From Pempheris klunzingeri (Eukaryota; Chordata; Actinopteri; Acropomatiformes; Pempheridae), in contig NC_092012.1 of NCBI RefSeq assembly GCF_042242105.1, positions 34,873,978 through 34,937,977 on the forward strand: a stretch of 64,000 nucleotides of DNA. The letters are read 5' to 3'. Made by a program: the position numbers and the translations under genes. Shown piece by piece: positions 11,026 through 23,572 of the stretch. Each line of letters begins with the position of its first letter. Within the stretch, counting starts at the first letter, position 1. The notes beneath the pieces were generated by a model. It searched no databases. It worked only from the letters and a program-made list of their open reading frames with translations, and had not been told where the DNA came from.

Positions 11026-14000
11026 ATGGGAAAAAGTAAAACCACCAAATTCAAACGTCCGCAGTTCAGCGCGGTCGGACTGCCGATGAGCGCGGTGAAG
11101 GAGCCGGAGGAGCCGGAGGAGCAGCCCGGGGACGAGAGTCCTGCTGCGGAGCTGCTGGAGAAAGTAAGACCGCGGTCTGACGCTGCCCCTCACCGAGGGT
11201 ACTGTCTGATAAGTGGGCTGCTGTGAAACATGTAGTCGGTCCCCTGATGAGGATTAACTTTTAAAGTCCCACTTAGACTAAAGGTGTGTTTTGAGCAGGT
11301 GAGACTGTGCACTTCCTGCCATGCTCCATGTGTGTGTGTGTGTGTGTCCACAGCTGCAGAGTCCCAGTGCAGACGTGAGGGAGTTCGCCTGTGCCAGCAT
11401 CTCCCGGGTGGTGCAGCAGAGTCAGACCATCCCGGCCTTCCTGCAGAGGGACGCGGTGCGGCGGCTGGGCCCCATGCTGCTGGACGCCAGCCTGGCTGTC
11501 CGGGAGACCGCCGCCGGGGCGCTCAGGTGGGCTGTGGACGGCACCGACAGGGGACCGGGTCTCTTCACCTGGGGCCCAAGATGGGTCTGGGGGGCCCGAA
11601 ACACACACACATTTACAGGCAGACACTCACAGGCAGGCACAGGGTTTTTGTTTGTTAAAAGCCAATAACATCATCATCATATTTAGGTGTTTGTTTTACT
11701 TCACTTTGTCTGTGTGTGTCTGCAGAGTTCTACTAAATTCACATCTTTTTAAAGGCAGTTTTCTCTAAATTAGTTGAGGCACTGAAGCAGAAATCTCCAC
11801 ATTTTACAGACACCAAACTATCCAGTTTTATTCCTCTCTATAATCTGCAGGTTCTTATTCAGGGGTTTGGTCATAGATGATTCAGAGCCTGATTTCTACA
11901 ACATTTTATTCCTAAACTGTCAAAAATCGTTTTCATGTCTGTTGACAGTATTGTCTGGTTTTTAAATGTCCAACATGTCCTCAGTAGTGCCCTTTGACGT
12001 GCTCTGACGTGTCAACAGCATGAAACAAAGAAGAACAGGTTCCTGTCCTGGAGATGTACGCTGATTAGTGCACGTTTGACTAGATAATATTTAAAGAACG
12101 CTTGTAATAGAAGACATCATTGTTGTAATCTAATCAGTGAGCTGGAGAAGTTTCTAGAGTGCCGTCTAAAAACAGGACTGAGGCTGATTTTAGCTGCTCT
12201 GCTAAGAAGATGCTTCATTTTCAGCATAACCATGAAATTTAATGAGCCGATCAGCAAAAGTTTGTCTCACCACCGACATGAGCGACGAAATGAGAAGAAC
12301 AAAAACCACTTTGAGGGCTGCTTCCACGCACTGATCCTAAACCTGAAGGGGAAATAAATACTGTAGCAGAAATGGCCCAAACAAAACAGGAAGTGCACTG
12401 ACAAAATAAAAGCCTGGCTACACAGCGGAGGGACAGAAAACGAACCTGTTAACTCATTTCAGCCTGTTGGTGTTAGTTTTCAGCTTTATTACTGTGGGCC
12501 ACAGGAGCACTTCTCCTCCTACAGGGGGCGCTATGCTCCAATAAAAGCTCTGGCTGTGAGCAGGAGGGAGATGCTGTCAGGTTTTTTCAGACCTGATGGT
12601 TCGTTTTATTAATTTCTCATGAGGTTATTGAACACCATTATACCCTTGATACTGTTTAGGTTTATTTATGTGAGCACAATCATAAATAACCACCTCTAAA
12701 CTACCTGAGAGCAAAAAGCAAACATTCAGCGAAAAAAGAGCCCTAAGAAGTGTGATTATAGGTTGATTGTAATGACCTGTTATTTATGAATTTATGTCCC
12801 TCAATATGTGTGGAATTAGATTATGTTTAGAGAAAAATACTTCCTGACTGTTTCCAGGGGTCGTTTTTATCCATACAGGACAAATTACAGCCGTCATATC
12901 GCTCTCTGCACACACACCAGACTCCATTCAGAAAAACAGTGATTTTAGCTCACAGGACACAGGAGCTCCATAAGCCTCCTTTTGTTTTTGATCAGAGAAT
13001 CTGATGTCAGATTTAGTTTTATTTCTTTAATTTTATCTTTGTGTTATTTAAACATTTGGTCAGTTTGTTGTTATTGTGTATAAATGACCAGAACAACACG
13101 ACAGCAGTGATCATCATCGTGTGTGTGTGTGTGTGTGTGTGTCTCTCCCGACAGGAATCTGAGTGCATGCGGCGGTCAGGAGGTGTGTGAGGACATGGTG
13201 AAGCACGACGTCATGACTCCTCTGACAGCGCTGCTCAGAGAGGTGAGAGTCGGCCGCTCGTCACTTCAGCTCGTCCTAATCAGCAGCTGATCAGGTCTCA
13301 CCCCGGAGCGGTCAAGTTCAGGTGTGTCGGCGTCTGACTTCATGTCTGTCTCTCTCTGGTGCTTTTGGTGTTTTCTCTCCAGTGCTGTGCGGGTTTTGAG
13401 AGCGCCGCAGTGCCGATGAAGGACGCGAAGAACTCTGTGGAGGATGTGGCCAACGAGGCGGTGAACCTCCTGTGGAATCTGTGGTGAGCCAGCGGGGCGA
13501 GCACGTCCTTAACCTCTTTATTCCCCTGATGGGCGTCTCACTAAACACACATGCTGATTTTCATCATAATCTGGTCTTTAATAGACACAATCACTCATAT
13601 GGGATAAAAAGTCTGTGAATATCTGAAGCAGAACGGTGCAGAAACTCATCACAAACTCTGATTACTGTGAGGATAAAGGAATTCTGTAAACATGACCCTC
13701 CACATTTATATAAGTAATTTGGATAAAAGCTTTGAGAGTCTGGAAATTCTTGGTTTAGGTACCTTGAAAGTGCTTAAATTTTACTCTGTGCTTGCTGGCT
13801 CAGGAGTTTAGCAGCTGAGTTTGGTGCCTGAGGAAAGACGACGTAGGTTTGCTTAACCTCAGAGCTCATCTCGCGCTCACGTCTTGACACTGTTACTGCC
13901 GTGATCTGTGATTGTTCACCCAGAGTCCATGCGTCACGTCTCTGTGTGTTTTTCCCGTGTCTTTCGTCCGTCTCTGCCGTGGTGTTGTCCCTCCAGTGAG

Positions 14001-17000
14001 AGCAGCAGCCAGGCGCTGTCTGTCTTCAACAAAGCCGGCCTGCTGGATGTGGTTGTCCAGTGTCTGGAGAGGCAGACAGACAACGTGGAGCTGGCCTTAT
14101 CTGCAGGTGATCAATACACTGTTAACAATACACTGTTAATAATACACTGTTAACTGGCTGTGATCTGTACAAGTTGTTGGAAAACAGATGCTTTGCTTCT
14201 GTAAGTGCAGTTTACAATATTATTGTTAAAGGATAACTTCTGTGTTTCTCCCCCTGGTCCTCTGTGTCCTCATCCTGGTGTCTGAGTGACTGGTAGGTAG
14301 TGAAAGTGTTGGAACTGGTCCAGTAGATCACCTCAGCCAGCAGCCACCAAACGGGCTGCAATGGCTGCAACGTGATCCTTTGGGACAACTGCACCTGATC
14401 ACAGAACCGGTCATTTAGACAGCAGGAAGTGGACACAGAGGACCAGGGGTAGAAACACAAGTGACCCTTTAATATCTGTAGATGTTAAGCGTGGCAGAGC
14501 TTTTGGTGTGGTGACAGTGTGTAAATGGAGCAGAGCTCTCAGCTCTGATGTATGAGGCTGATTACAGAGATGACTTACGGCGTGTGAACTGGTCAAATGT
14601 CCTGTAACAGTTCTTACTGCGCTGTCCTCTTAGAAATGTTGATATTGTTGCCTGACCTCTGACTAATGAGGTCACTGGAGCTGGAGGAAACGGTGTTGAA
14701 GTCTCTCCTCTTTGCGTTGCAGCCCACTGTCTGCACACTGTGACGGAGGACAACACAGAGCTGCTCTGCAGCGTGAACACTGCTGTGCTTGGAGTCCTGG
14801 AAAATGTGCTGCTGTCATCTCAGCCAGACATGGCACACACTCTCCTCAGAACATTGGCTGCAGGTACAATTTGTCACATGTCATGTCCTTTCAAATAGAT
14901 TGTTGAAAACTGTACCCCACCACCGTTACACAAGTGAAATGTTAAAAAGTCCTCTGTGGATTCAAGGTACTCATAGATTCAAGAAACAAATACGTAACAC
15001 TTAACAAATCAATACTTTGAGTGTAATGTTTTCACGGAGAACTCCACTATTTTTGTTTTTACATATTTTGGTGCCTCTTTAAAGCCACCAGACTGCATTG
15101 GTAAAAACATCATTTAATCATTTTTCCTCACAGAACACAGGAGTTGCTGGCCTACTTCTGCTTCAATCAGATAGTTTGATTGGGTTATTGTGTGGCTTTG
15201 ATGTTTTAAATTATTAGTTTGGATCAGAACTAACTCTTTAAAACACCAAAGTCACAGCAACTTGACTAGAAACCCCTGTGTCCTGTGAGGTAAAATCCCT
15301 GTTTTAGTGAATGTAGTCTGGTGTGTGTGCTGTTTGTGGTTAAACCAAAAGGATCTTCCAGGTCTCTCTCTGTAGGGATCCTTTCCATGATGCTGTCACA
15401 CACTTAGAATAACACTCTGAGCCTGTCAGTGGATCAAACAAGCTCTTTTAGTGGACCTACTGTGATCAGGTGCAGTTGTCCCAAAGGATCACGTTGCAGC
15501 CATTGCAGCCCGTTTGGTGGCTGCTGGCTGAGGTGATCTACTGGACCAGTTCCAACACTTTTACTACCTACCAGTCACTCACACACCAGGAGAAAATAGA
15601 GATGTTTACTTTACTTTACTAGCCCCCCCCTGAGCTCTGACTTGGTGTGTGGTGTCCCTCAGGGTCTCTGTGGAACATGAAGGGCAGTCTTCCTGCTGCC
15701 CGTCAGGCTCAGACCCTCGGTGCCGTGGCGGCCACTTTGTCCCGGTGCCTGGATCTGGACCCAGGTGTCCTGATACCTGAGCTCAGACAAGCAGAAGAGG
15801 TCCGTCACAGAAACACACCAGCTGCACTGGACACAGAAGACCAGGCTGCAGCAGAGCTGGTTGTGGAGGAGATGGAGGAGGAGGAGGAGGAAGGACCTAA
15901 ACACAAGAGGAATGGAAAAGCTGCGAGGGCTGACAACGACTTCTCTGACCTCCTGCCTGTGAGTGCAGCATATGTTCTTCTTTGTGCATGTAGCAGCTTG
16001 GGAACCTCTCTGGCCATGAACCCTGTTTGTGTTGCCAGGAGGCCCACAGGTCATGGCGTTTTCCTGGAAAGTCATGGAACTAAGAGAAGTCTATTCCAGG
16101 CTGGGAATTTAATAAATTATTTGGAGCAAGTTGTGGAGAAACGGGTAGTTTTATGTTTGTCTTATTTGGGTCGTATCCAGTTTAACGTGCCGTCTGACTG
16201 GTTGGTTACATGAAACTAACGCTGGCTGTCATCCCGCTGTTGAAGTCATGATAGAAAGTCTGCAGACTTGCCAGGAAGGTGTAAACATCAGGAGCTTTAG
16301 GCACAATTACAAGGACGAGTATATAGAAATGCTAATGCGATCTTAGATCTGTGGGAGAGCACGTGCCAACTGAGGCATTTGTAAGTGTTCAGTTAAATTT
16401 TAAAGACTGAATATTAAACAATCACACAGAGTGAACACACTCGCATGAAGATAAAAGTGGAAACAGCTCAAACTAAACCCTTATTAGACCAACATACATG
16501 TTACTGGACCTTTTTAACACTTCAAATGGTAAATTTAGTCTTCCTGAACTCATGTAAGGTTTTTATAAATAAAAACCCAATATATATATTATCATAAATT
16601 GATAATGTCAATAAAACTGGAGGTGAAATATCGTTTATAAGCTTCTACCCCAGTTCCTCAGGAGTCCCAACATGGACACTAAACAATCTACTGCTGTGGA
16701 TTGGGGGACAGCAGGAAAACAGATTTAGCCTCCTAGAAACAGGACCACCTAAAGCTTTATTGGATGATATTTAGTCTTTCTGATGGTGAACTGAAGCAAT
16801 TTATATTGTTCTCTTCAAAGCCACCAGACTGCATTGATAAAAACAGTAATTTTACCTCGCAGAAAATAGGAGTTGCTGGTCTACTGCTGCTTCGATCGGT
16901 TAGTTTGTTTGTGTTATTTTGTGAGTTTGCTGTTTTAAATTGTTAGTTCAGATCCAAACTGACGTGTTAGTTGGTTTATTGATGCAGCAGTAGCACAACA

Positions 17001-20000
17001 ACCTCCAATGTTCTGCGAGGTAAAATTAATGTTTTTAGCAATGGAGTTTGGTGACTTGGAAGCGATTAGAAAGAAAGGGAGAACGGTCTCAGTTTCCTGT
17101 CAGATAGAGCTGCCTGACAGCAGGAAAAACAGAAAATATTCTAAATTAAGTGCACACTTGGGTCTTTTTTAAGAGACTAAAATCAGTTTTCACGCTGGCC
17201 CGTCCACAGCAGTTCGTTTTTTAGCGCCTGTGCTGCGTCTCCTACCTGCCATCTAGTGTCGGTAACACACTGACTGTATTTTTACTCATAAGTCAAAGTT
17301 AAAGACAGATAAGACCATTTCAGTTCAGATGAGAAGAATTTGGTCAGAATCCAAAGTGAATGCACTGGTCTCTAGTTGGCACAGATTTCACCGTCGTTTT
17401 TAAATGCTGTGAGGCTGAGGTGTGTGTGTGTGTGTGTGTGTGTGTGGCAGCCTGTGTTAATGGCAACGAAGCCATCCAGTTTTGTATCTCAGAGGCGCAT
17501 GCTAATGCCAGGTGAAAAGGTGGCGCATGAGTCACCCTGGAGTGCGAGCCAGACTGACAGAGCAGACAAACTGTCGCGTTCGGGGGGGCAGATTAGGGAC
17601 ACTGGGTGAGGTTCAACCGGGGACCAGCTTCTGGCTTCCACCACTCCGACTGTCCCCAGACCTGACCACGGCGAGACAGAGCTGTCCCTCTCATCTCCGT
17701 CACAGCCAGAGCCCCAAGATTGTGGGTGACATTCATGGTGGCGTTTCAGAATACTGTGGGTTACACAATGGGGTTATCTCGATCTGTTGGGGTCTATTTT
17801 TCTGTCACATCGCTGCTAAACAAGCACACACACACACTCACACACATGCACAGAGCTGGCTGCCATCGGGACACTGAACTGATGTGTGAACTTCATTTTC
17901 CCTACAAAGATGGAGCTCCTCAAGGTTTCACCGGCATCACAGCTCAGGAAGTGCAGCTGGGCGCGTTTGAGTGCATCTGCAGAAATGAATGTCGTGTTTG
18001 TGGCGGGCAGCTGCGCTCGGACTGGGTGATAACAGCGCTAACAGTCATCGTTTTGGTAGGATGTTGACTCACATGGCTGCTTGTTTTTGTCCAGAGGGGC
18101 AAGGAGGAGCTGAGGGAGGCAACGGCCTTGCTGACAGCCCAGCAAACGTCCTTAGAGATCATCGTCAACATGTGCTGCTCTGACGGTGAGTGTTGCGGGC
18201 ACGGACAGCAGTGCTGACCCCGGGCGTTTTACATCAACGTTATTTCCTGTGACACCGCCAACCCAGTGTGTGTTTGTGTATCGGAGAGACTGTTACAGCA
18301 AGAAATACTTGAAAGGAGTTCATTCCAGTGCTTGGAATTGCCTTTTGTTACTCTGCAGCGCTGGTTGTTTCCCTGAGCGACCTCTTGTCTGTCTCCACGT
18401 TCAGACCCCTCTGATGACGAGTGGGAGGAGGAGTCGAGTAGCGATGAAAGCGACATGGGTCCGGACGGCCTTTGTGACGGAGTGTCCAACCTCATGTCTC
18501 CACTGTGTTTGTCAGCTGAGGTTCATGGGGCCCTAATCAACCACAGCATCCCTGAAAAGGCAAATATCTGTCTGCTTCACAGCGTCTTCAGCCAATGACA
18601 GAGACTTCTAAGATCCTTTTGGTTTAACCACCCACAGCTGCTATATCGCTCTCTGCAAACACACCAGACTACATTCACAAAAACAGTCATTTTAACTTGC
18701 AGAACACAGGAGTTGCTGGTGTAGTTGCTGTGACTTTTGCATTTTAACATGTTAGTTCTGATCCAATGTAACCCCTTTAAAACACCAAAGTAACACAATA
18801 ACACTGACTAACTAACTGATGGAGGCAGCAGCAGAGCAGCAGCTCCTGTGTTCTGTGAGCTAAAATCCCTGTTTTAGTGAATGTAGTCTGGTGTGTGTGC
18901 AGAGAGCGATAGAATGGCTGTTTGTGGTTAAACCAAAAGGATCTTCCAGGTCTCTCTCTGTAGGGATCCTTTCCATAATGCTGTCACACACTATTAATTT
19001 AATGGAGATCTGTTTTTCCACATACTGTATACACCCTTGTGTGTGTGATATCGTTTTCTCTCTTGATTCAAGGTCCTTAGAAAGACTGAGTTCCCCAGAA
19101 AGGAAGCCATGGCCGTGTGCCATCAGAGTCCCACCTGGAGAAGCCTGATAAAAAAGTAATCCTCACATTATTCCTTTAACTTAATCAGAGTAAAAATGCA
19201 CAAGGCGTCAGACGTAGATGCATTAGACAAGTTTTGTCCAGAAAATTAAGTTTGGCAGTGTAAGTGATTCACTGAATCAGATTTAATCTTAAACATAACA
19301 TAGTTTGGATGGGGCAGTGCCATAGCATATGTACTTGTGACCCTCCTGAATTGAATTCTTTTACAAAAGCCATCTGTTCTTCTGTCCCTCAGGATGCAGC
19401 GGGTGCAGTCTCGAGCGCTGACGTGCCTCCATAGCATCCTGTCCACGATGGACGCCGAGTCTCTGGGAGGAGCGGCAGCCCTGCAGGAAGCAGCACAGCA
19501 CCTGTCCTCGCTGGTTTTTGGTTCAGCAGGTCTCCCATTTTTGTCCGATTGTGTTACAGCACATGGGGCACACGTGCTATTCCTTTGTTAAACAGACAGT
19601 CTGTATTATCTGCAGTGTGGTTGTCTGAACTCCTTCTCCATAGTCAGTGTGTTACCTACAGTAGATGGTAGGAGTCCCAACACAGACGCCAAACAATGTA
19701 CTGCTGTGGACTCCCAAAAAAGCCTAAATAATCAGTTTTAAGTGTACGCTATATTTAGAATATTTTCTCTGCTTTACATTGCATCAGACATCAGTCTACC
19801 AGACTCCATTGACAAAAACTGTAATTTTACCTTGCATAACACAGGTGTTTGCTGGTCTACCGCTGCCTCGATCGGTTAATGTGTTTGTGTCATTGTGTGA
19901 TTTTGATGATTAAATTGTTAGTTTTGATCCGAACTAATGTGTTGGTTTGTTGATCGCAGCAGTGGTAAACCAGCGACTTCAGCGGTCTGTGAGATAAAAT

Positions 20001-22312
20001 TACTGTTTTTGTTAATGGAGTCTGGTGGCTTGAGGACAGCAAAGAGTGAGAGAAAGGCTTCAGTTCAGGCCATCTACTGTAGGAGAGGGAGCTCAGACAA
20101 CCACACTCCAGACAATACGGACTGTCCCTTTTTAAGTTTTATATTTCACTAAAATGCACATGGGTAAAATCATAGCAGACACATGGACGTGTAACCATGG
20201 ACTGATCAAGTGTCTAATACATTTATTGATGAAGTACTTTGTAATGTTTTCAGAGATACCTAAAGATGAGGAGTTCCTAGAGGCTGTCATCAGCGCCATG
20301 CGGTCTCTTTTACAGATGATTGCCTCCAAAAACATCCCCCAGGTACAGAATATACAGCTTCGACTGTTCCTTTGGTTATTTTAAACATTTAAAGGGTCAT
20401 TTTAAAGGCTCACTCCAGCAGGTTTCTGTTAAAATCAGGGTAACTTCCCCTTTAAACTTCTGTAAAGCTCCTCCAGAGCCACAGCAGACGTTAATACGAC
20501 CATGACAAGAAGTCCGGACTTGTGTGGAATTAGTGGAAGGCCCCTTTAATCTGTTCCCATCATTGTTGCCTGAGTGAAAACGCACAGAAGCTACACGTTG
20601 AGTTCCCGTCAGATGTCAGAGGATCTGTTCACACTTGTTGCCATGTTTCTGTAGTGGACAGCTCAGTATCTGTGTGGCTGGTTGTGTTTTGTCAGTGCAT
20701 GACCCCCCAGCAGCTGATGAGCCTGAGCGAAGCAGCCACCCGCTGTGAGGTTGTCAGCGTGAGGGTCAACGCCGTCGCCATACTGGGCATCACCGGCAGC
20801 ACGCTGGCCAAAGAGAAGAGCGCCGTGGAAACCCTTCAGGTACCGTTCTTTTCCCTCTTCCTCTCTGGGAGCGTTTGTTCTTCCTCTAAGAGACTCTGTC
20901 CCCCGCAGATGATCGGAAACGCCTTACTTCAAGTCGCCACAAAGGACGCCAACCTGGTTGTGAACGGAGAAGCTCTGGATGCCTTGTTTGATGTGTTTGC
21001 GGATGGAGACGAGGCAGAGGCGGCTGCGAAAAACATCCAGTTACTGCCTGCGCTGAAGGCCCTTCAGCCTGTCTTCAAGGCCAAGGTACCACAGGCTTCT
21101 TGCTCGTTACTCAACCTTGTTTTCACAATTTTTCCAAACGCGCTTATGGGATTATTAAAGGATAACTACAGTATTTTTAAACATGGGACCTATTTTTACA
21201 TATGTAGGGTTTATAAAGACTGGAAGGTACAAAAATGTCTGGAATTGGTTCAGTAGGTCACCTCAGCAGCTGCCATCAGACGGCGAATGAGCTGCAATGG
21301 CTGCACCGTAATCCTTTGGGGCAACTGCACCTGATCAAAGTAGGTCCACTAAAAGTGCTTCTTTTAGCCACTGACAGGCTCAGAGTGTTATTCTAAGTGT
21401 GTGACAGCATCATGGAAAGGATCCCTACAGAGAGAGACCTGGAAGATCCTTTTGGTTTAACCACAAACAGCCGTTATATCGCTCTCTGCACACACACCAG
21501 ACTACATTCACAAAAAGAGGAATTTTACACAGGGCTTGCTGGCCTACTGCTGCCTCGATCGGTTAGTTTGTTTGTGTTATTGTGTGGCTTTGGTGTTTAT
21601 AAGGGGTTTGTTCAGATCCAACACAATATTTGTGTAACAAACTTAAACACAAACAAACTAATCTATCAAGGCAGCAGCAGAGCAGCAGCTCCTGTGTCCT
21701 GTTCTCTAAAATCCCTGTTTTAGTGAATGTAGTCTGGTGTGTGTGCAGAGAGTGATATAACGGCTGTTTGTGGTTAAACCAAAAGGATCTTCCAGGTCTC
21801 TCTCTGTAGGGATCCTTTCCATGATGCTGTCACACACTTAGAATAACACTCTGAGCCTGTCAGTGGATCAAACAAGCACTTTTAGTGGACCTACTTTGAC
21901 TATTTTGCTGGCTGAGGTGATCTACTGGACCAATTCCAACACTTTTAGCACCTACCGGTCATTTAGACACCGTGATATGTCAGATAGATCCCAGGTTTAA
22001 AAATAGCGAGTTACCCTTTGACTCATCCCTTCCACTGAACATGTTTGTTTCTCCCTCTTGTAGATGTTGCTGCCTACGTGACTTTAAGGATTTTAATAAA
22101 CAACAGTAGTTCAGTCCCCTCGTTTTAACAAATAATCAAGACGACAAACATTCGTTCCTGTGCCACATTTTAAAGAACTGTTTTTCTTTCTTCACTAGAT
22201 TCGTAAAGAGGGAAGAGGCAGGTACAGCCCTCAGCAGCTGTGTGTGCTCAACAACATCAAAGTCAACCTGAGGAGATTCATCGGGTACCTGGAGAAGGTG
22301 GTGAAAAAATGA
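11026..22312 (+). CDS. heatr3: HEAT repeat-containing protein 3 (Syo1-like ribosomal protein import chaperone)
   Basis: There are fifteen exons: 11026-11163, 11354-11526, 13155-13242, 13383-13483, 13997-14106, 14723-14863, 15663-15958, 18095-18185, 18405-18559, 19073-19155, 19393-19529, 20254-20342, 20696-20839, 20909-21085 and 22199-22312. They total 2037 nt and encode 678 aa (human HEATR3 is 680), with every junction in frame. The N-terminus is basic ([14 protein letters not shown]). ARM/HEAT helices follow ([20 protein letters not shown]), then an acidic loop in exon 7 ([12 protein letters not shown]) and FSDLLP. A second acidic patch ([11 protein letters not shown]) is followed by C-terminal HEAT repeats ([14 protein letters not shown], ending [15 protein letters not shown]). 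Yeast Syo1 and HEATR3 co-import uL18 (RPL5) with partner ribosomal proteins, and human variants cause Diamond-Blackfan anaemia. Intron 9 has a GC donor; all other introns are GT-AG. Seven introns contain copies of one transposon family. Confidence 0.96.
12875..12970 (+). mobile_element. MITE copy C (short core fragment)
   Basis: This fragment in heatr3 intron 2 holds CATATCGCTCTCTGCACACA, ACCAGACTCCATTCAGAAAA and CACAGGACACAGGAGCT from the family core. The rest of intron 2 (11527-13154) shows nothing recognisable except (GT)n at 13119-13142. Confidence 0.65.
14230..14468 (-). mobile_element. TTAA-type MITE, copy D (complete short form, 239 bp)
   Basis: This is the cleanest copy for defining ends. 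It is flanked by TTAA at 14226-14229 and 14469-14472. The left end (AGGATAACTTCTGTGTTTCT) and the reverse complement of the right end (AGGGTCACTTGTGTTTCTAC) continue into a shared CCCTGGTCCTCTGTGTCC, giving terminal inverted repeats of roughly 40 bases. The centre is deleted relative to copies I and J. It lies in heatr3 intron 5. Confidence 0.88.
15030..15610 (+). mobile_element. TTAA-type MITE, copy E
   Basis: Its left part begins GGAGAACTCCACTATTTTTG and its core has AAGCCACCAGACTGCATTGG. The right half (15292 to about 15563) appears identical by eye to copies A and M. It occupies most of heatr3 intron 6. Confidence 0.82.
16770..17125 (+). mobile_element. MITE copy F (diverged core)
   Basis: It carries AAGCCACCAGACTGCATTGA, GGAGTTGCTGGTCTACTGCT and TCGATCGGTTAGTTTGTTTG, as in copies I and H. 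No clean ends are seen. It lies in heatr3 intron 7 (15959-18094); the rest of that intron has one (GT)n tract near 17.42 kb and nothing recognised. Confidence 0.65.
18575..19000 (+). mobile_element. MITE copy G
   Basis: Reverse-arm sequence (GATCCTTTTGGTTTAACCAC) at the left and forward-arm sequence (GTGAATGTAGTCTGGTGTGT, GGATCTTCCAGGTCTCTCTC) at the right show both halves of the palindrome. It fills most of heatr3 intron 9, the GC-AG intron, starting about 15 bases after the donor. Confidence 0.78.
19640..20110 (+). mobile_element. MITE copy H (diverged)
   Basis: It has ACCAGACTCCATTGACAAAA, GGTCTACCGCTGCCTCGATC and GTTAATGGAGTCTGGTGGCT, paralleling copy F. It lies in heatr3 intron 11. Confidence 0.65.
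21159..22017 (+). mobile_element. TTAA-type MITE, copy I (full-length palindromic, 859 bp)
   Basis: It is flanked by TTAA at 21155-21158 and TTGA at 22018-22021, a one-base change. The left arm, including GATCATCACC-type and GGAAAGGATCCCTACAGAGA segments, is the reverse complement of the right arm (TCTGTAGGGATCCTTTCCAT), so the element is one long imperfect palindrome with a loop of about 200 bases around 21.5-21.7 kb. No open frame resembles a transposase, so it is non-autonomous. It lies in heatr3 intron 14. Confidence 0.88.
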
Positions 22313-22839
22313 GGACTTCCAGTAATATTACAACACTGATGCGTTGGACCTGTTGAACCTGTACGGAGGACAGATGTGCTCATCGGGAGCACAGGATGAA
22401 ACAGAAGATGGTTGCGAAACCATCAAGTATTTATTATGTTGGTAGTAAACTTTCTGATTTAGCTTGGCTTCACTGTTAATGTTCTCTGAATAATGATTTA
22501 CTATTTTGCTGAGTGATGTGAAAGTTTATTTGTTGAGAACAGAGATGGGGTGAAATCTGATATTAGTTATTAGTTACTGCAGGTTGCAGTAAAGAGAGGT
22601 TTTTATTTTGCTCGCTCAGTTGATGTGTGTCATTCAACCCAAAACGGTTGTCAGACTTTTCTACTTCCACATCCCCCAGAGATCAGGACAGCTGACACCA
22701 GGCTTTCACATGTGTACCCTTAACTTGTCCCATGTTTAAATGGGACAAAAATGGATGTTTGGAGTTTTGCTGGAAAGGAGAATGAGGCAGAGCTATTACA
22801 GGCCCTTTTATAAGAAGGATTGCAGTATTAGATACTTAA
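22313..22839 (+). other. heatr3 3' UTR, proximal part
   Basis: No canonical AATAAA occurs in the first 500 bases after the stop; the nearest look-alike is GAATAATG near 22.49 kb. The next clear hexamer is AATAAA at 24130-24135, beyond transposon copy J, so the transcript may end with a weak signal here or run through copy J. Confidence 0.35.
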
Positions 22840-23572
22840 AAGATAACTCCAGTATGCTTAAACCAGGGTTCTCTCCGTTCATATCCTGGTGTGTGAATGA
22901 CTGGTAGGTAGTAAAAGTGTTGGAACTGGTCCAGTAGATCACCTCAGCCAGCAGCCACCAAACGGGCTGCAATGGCTGCAACGTGATCCTTATATATCAC
23001 TCTCTGCAAACACACCAGACTCCATTCACAAAAACAGGAATTTTACCTCTCAGAATACAGGAGTTGCTGGTCTATCGCTCCCTTGATTGGCTAGTTTGTT
23101 TGAGTCATTGTGTAACTTTGGTGTTTCAAAAGAGTTGGTTTGGATCTGACCTAACGTGTTAAGTTCCTGTGACTTTGGTATTTTAACAGGCAACTCCTGT
23201 GTCCTGTGAGCTAAAATCCCTGTTTTTGTGAATGTAGTCTGGTGTGTGTGCAGACAGCAATAGAACGGCTGTTTGTGGTTAAACCAGAAGGATCTTCCAG
23301 GTCTCTCTCTGTAGGGATCCTTTCCATGATGCTGTCACACACTTAGAATAACAGTCTGAGCCTGTCAGTGGATCAAACAAGCTCTTTTAGTGGACCTACT
23401 GTGATCAGGTGCAGTTGTCCCAAAGGATCACGTTGCAGCCATTGCAGCCCGTTTGGTGGCTGCTGGCTGAGGTGATCTACTGGACCAGTTCCAACACTTT
23501 TACTACCTACCAGTCATTTTGAAGTCAGTCTGTAAAAAAAGGGCCCAGGCTTAATAATAGTGGAGTTATTAT
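22840..23572 (+). mobile_element. TTAA-type MITE, copy J (full-length palindromic, 733 bp)
   Basis: It is flanked by TTAA at 22836-22839 and 23573-23576. The left arm (GTAGTAAAAGTGTTGGAACT ... GGGCTGCAATGGCTGCAACG) is the reverse complement of the right arm (CGTTGCAGCCATTGCAGCCC ... AGTTCCAACACTTTTACTAC). It begins about 530 bases downstream of the heatr3 stop. Confidence 0.88.

Noticed and set aside
15647-16213. 188-codon frame treated as a stand-alone gene
   Set aside because: Its middle is heatr3 exon 7; the remainder is read-through into intron 7 past the GTGAGT donor at 15959.
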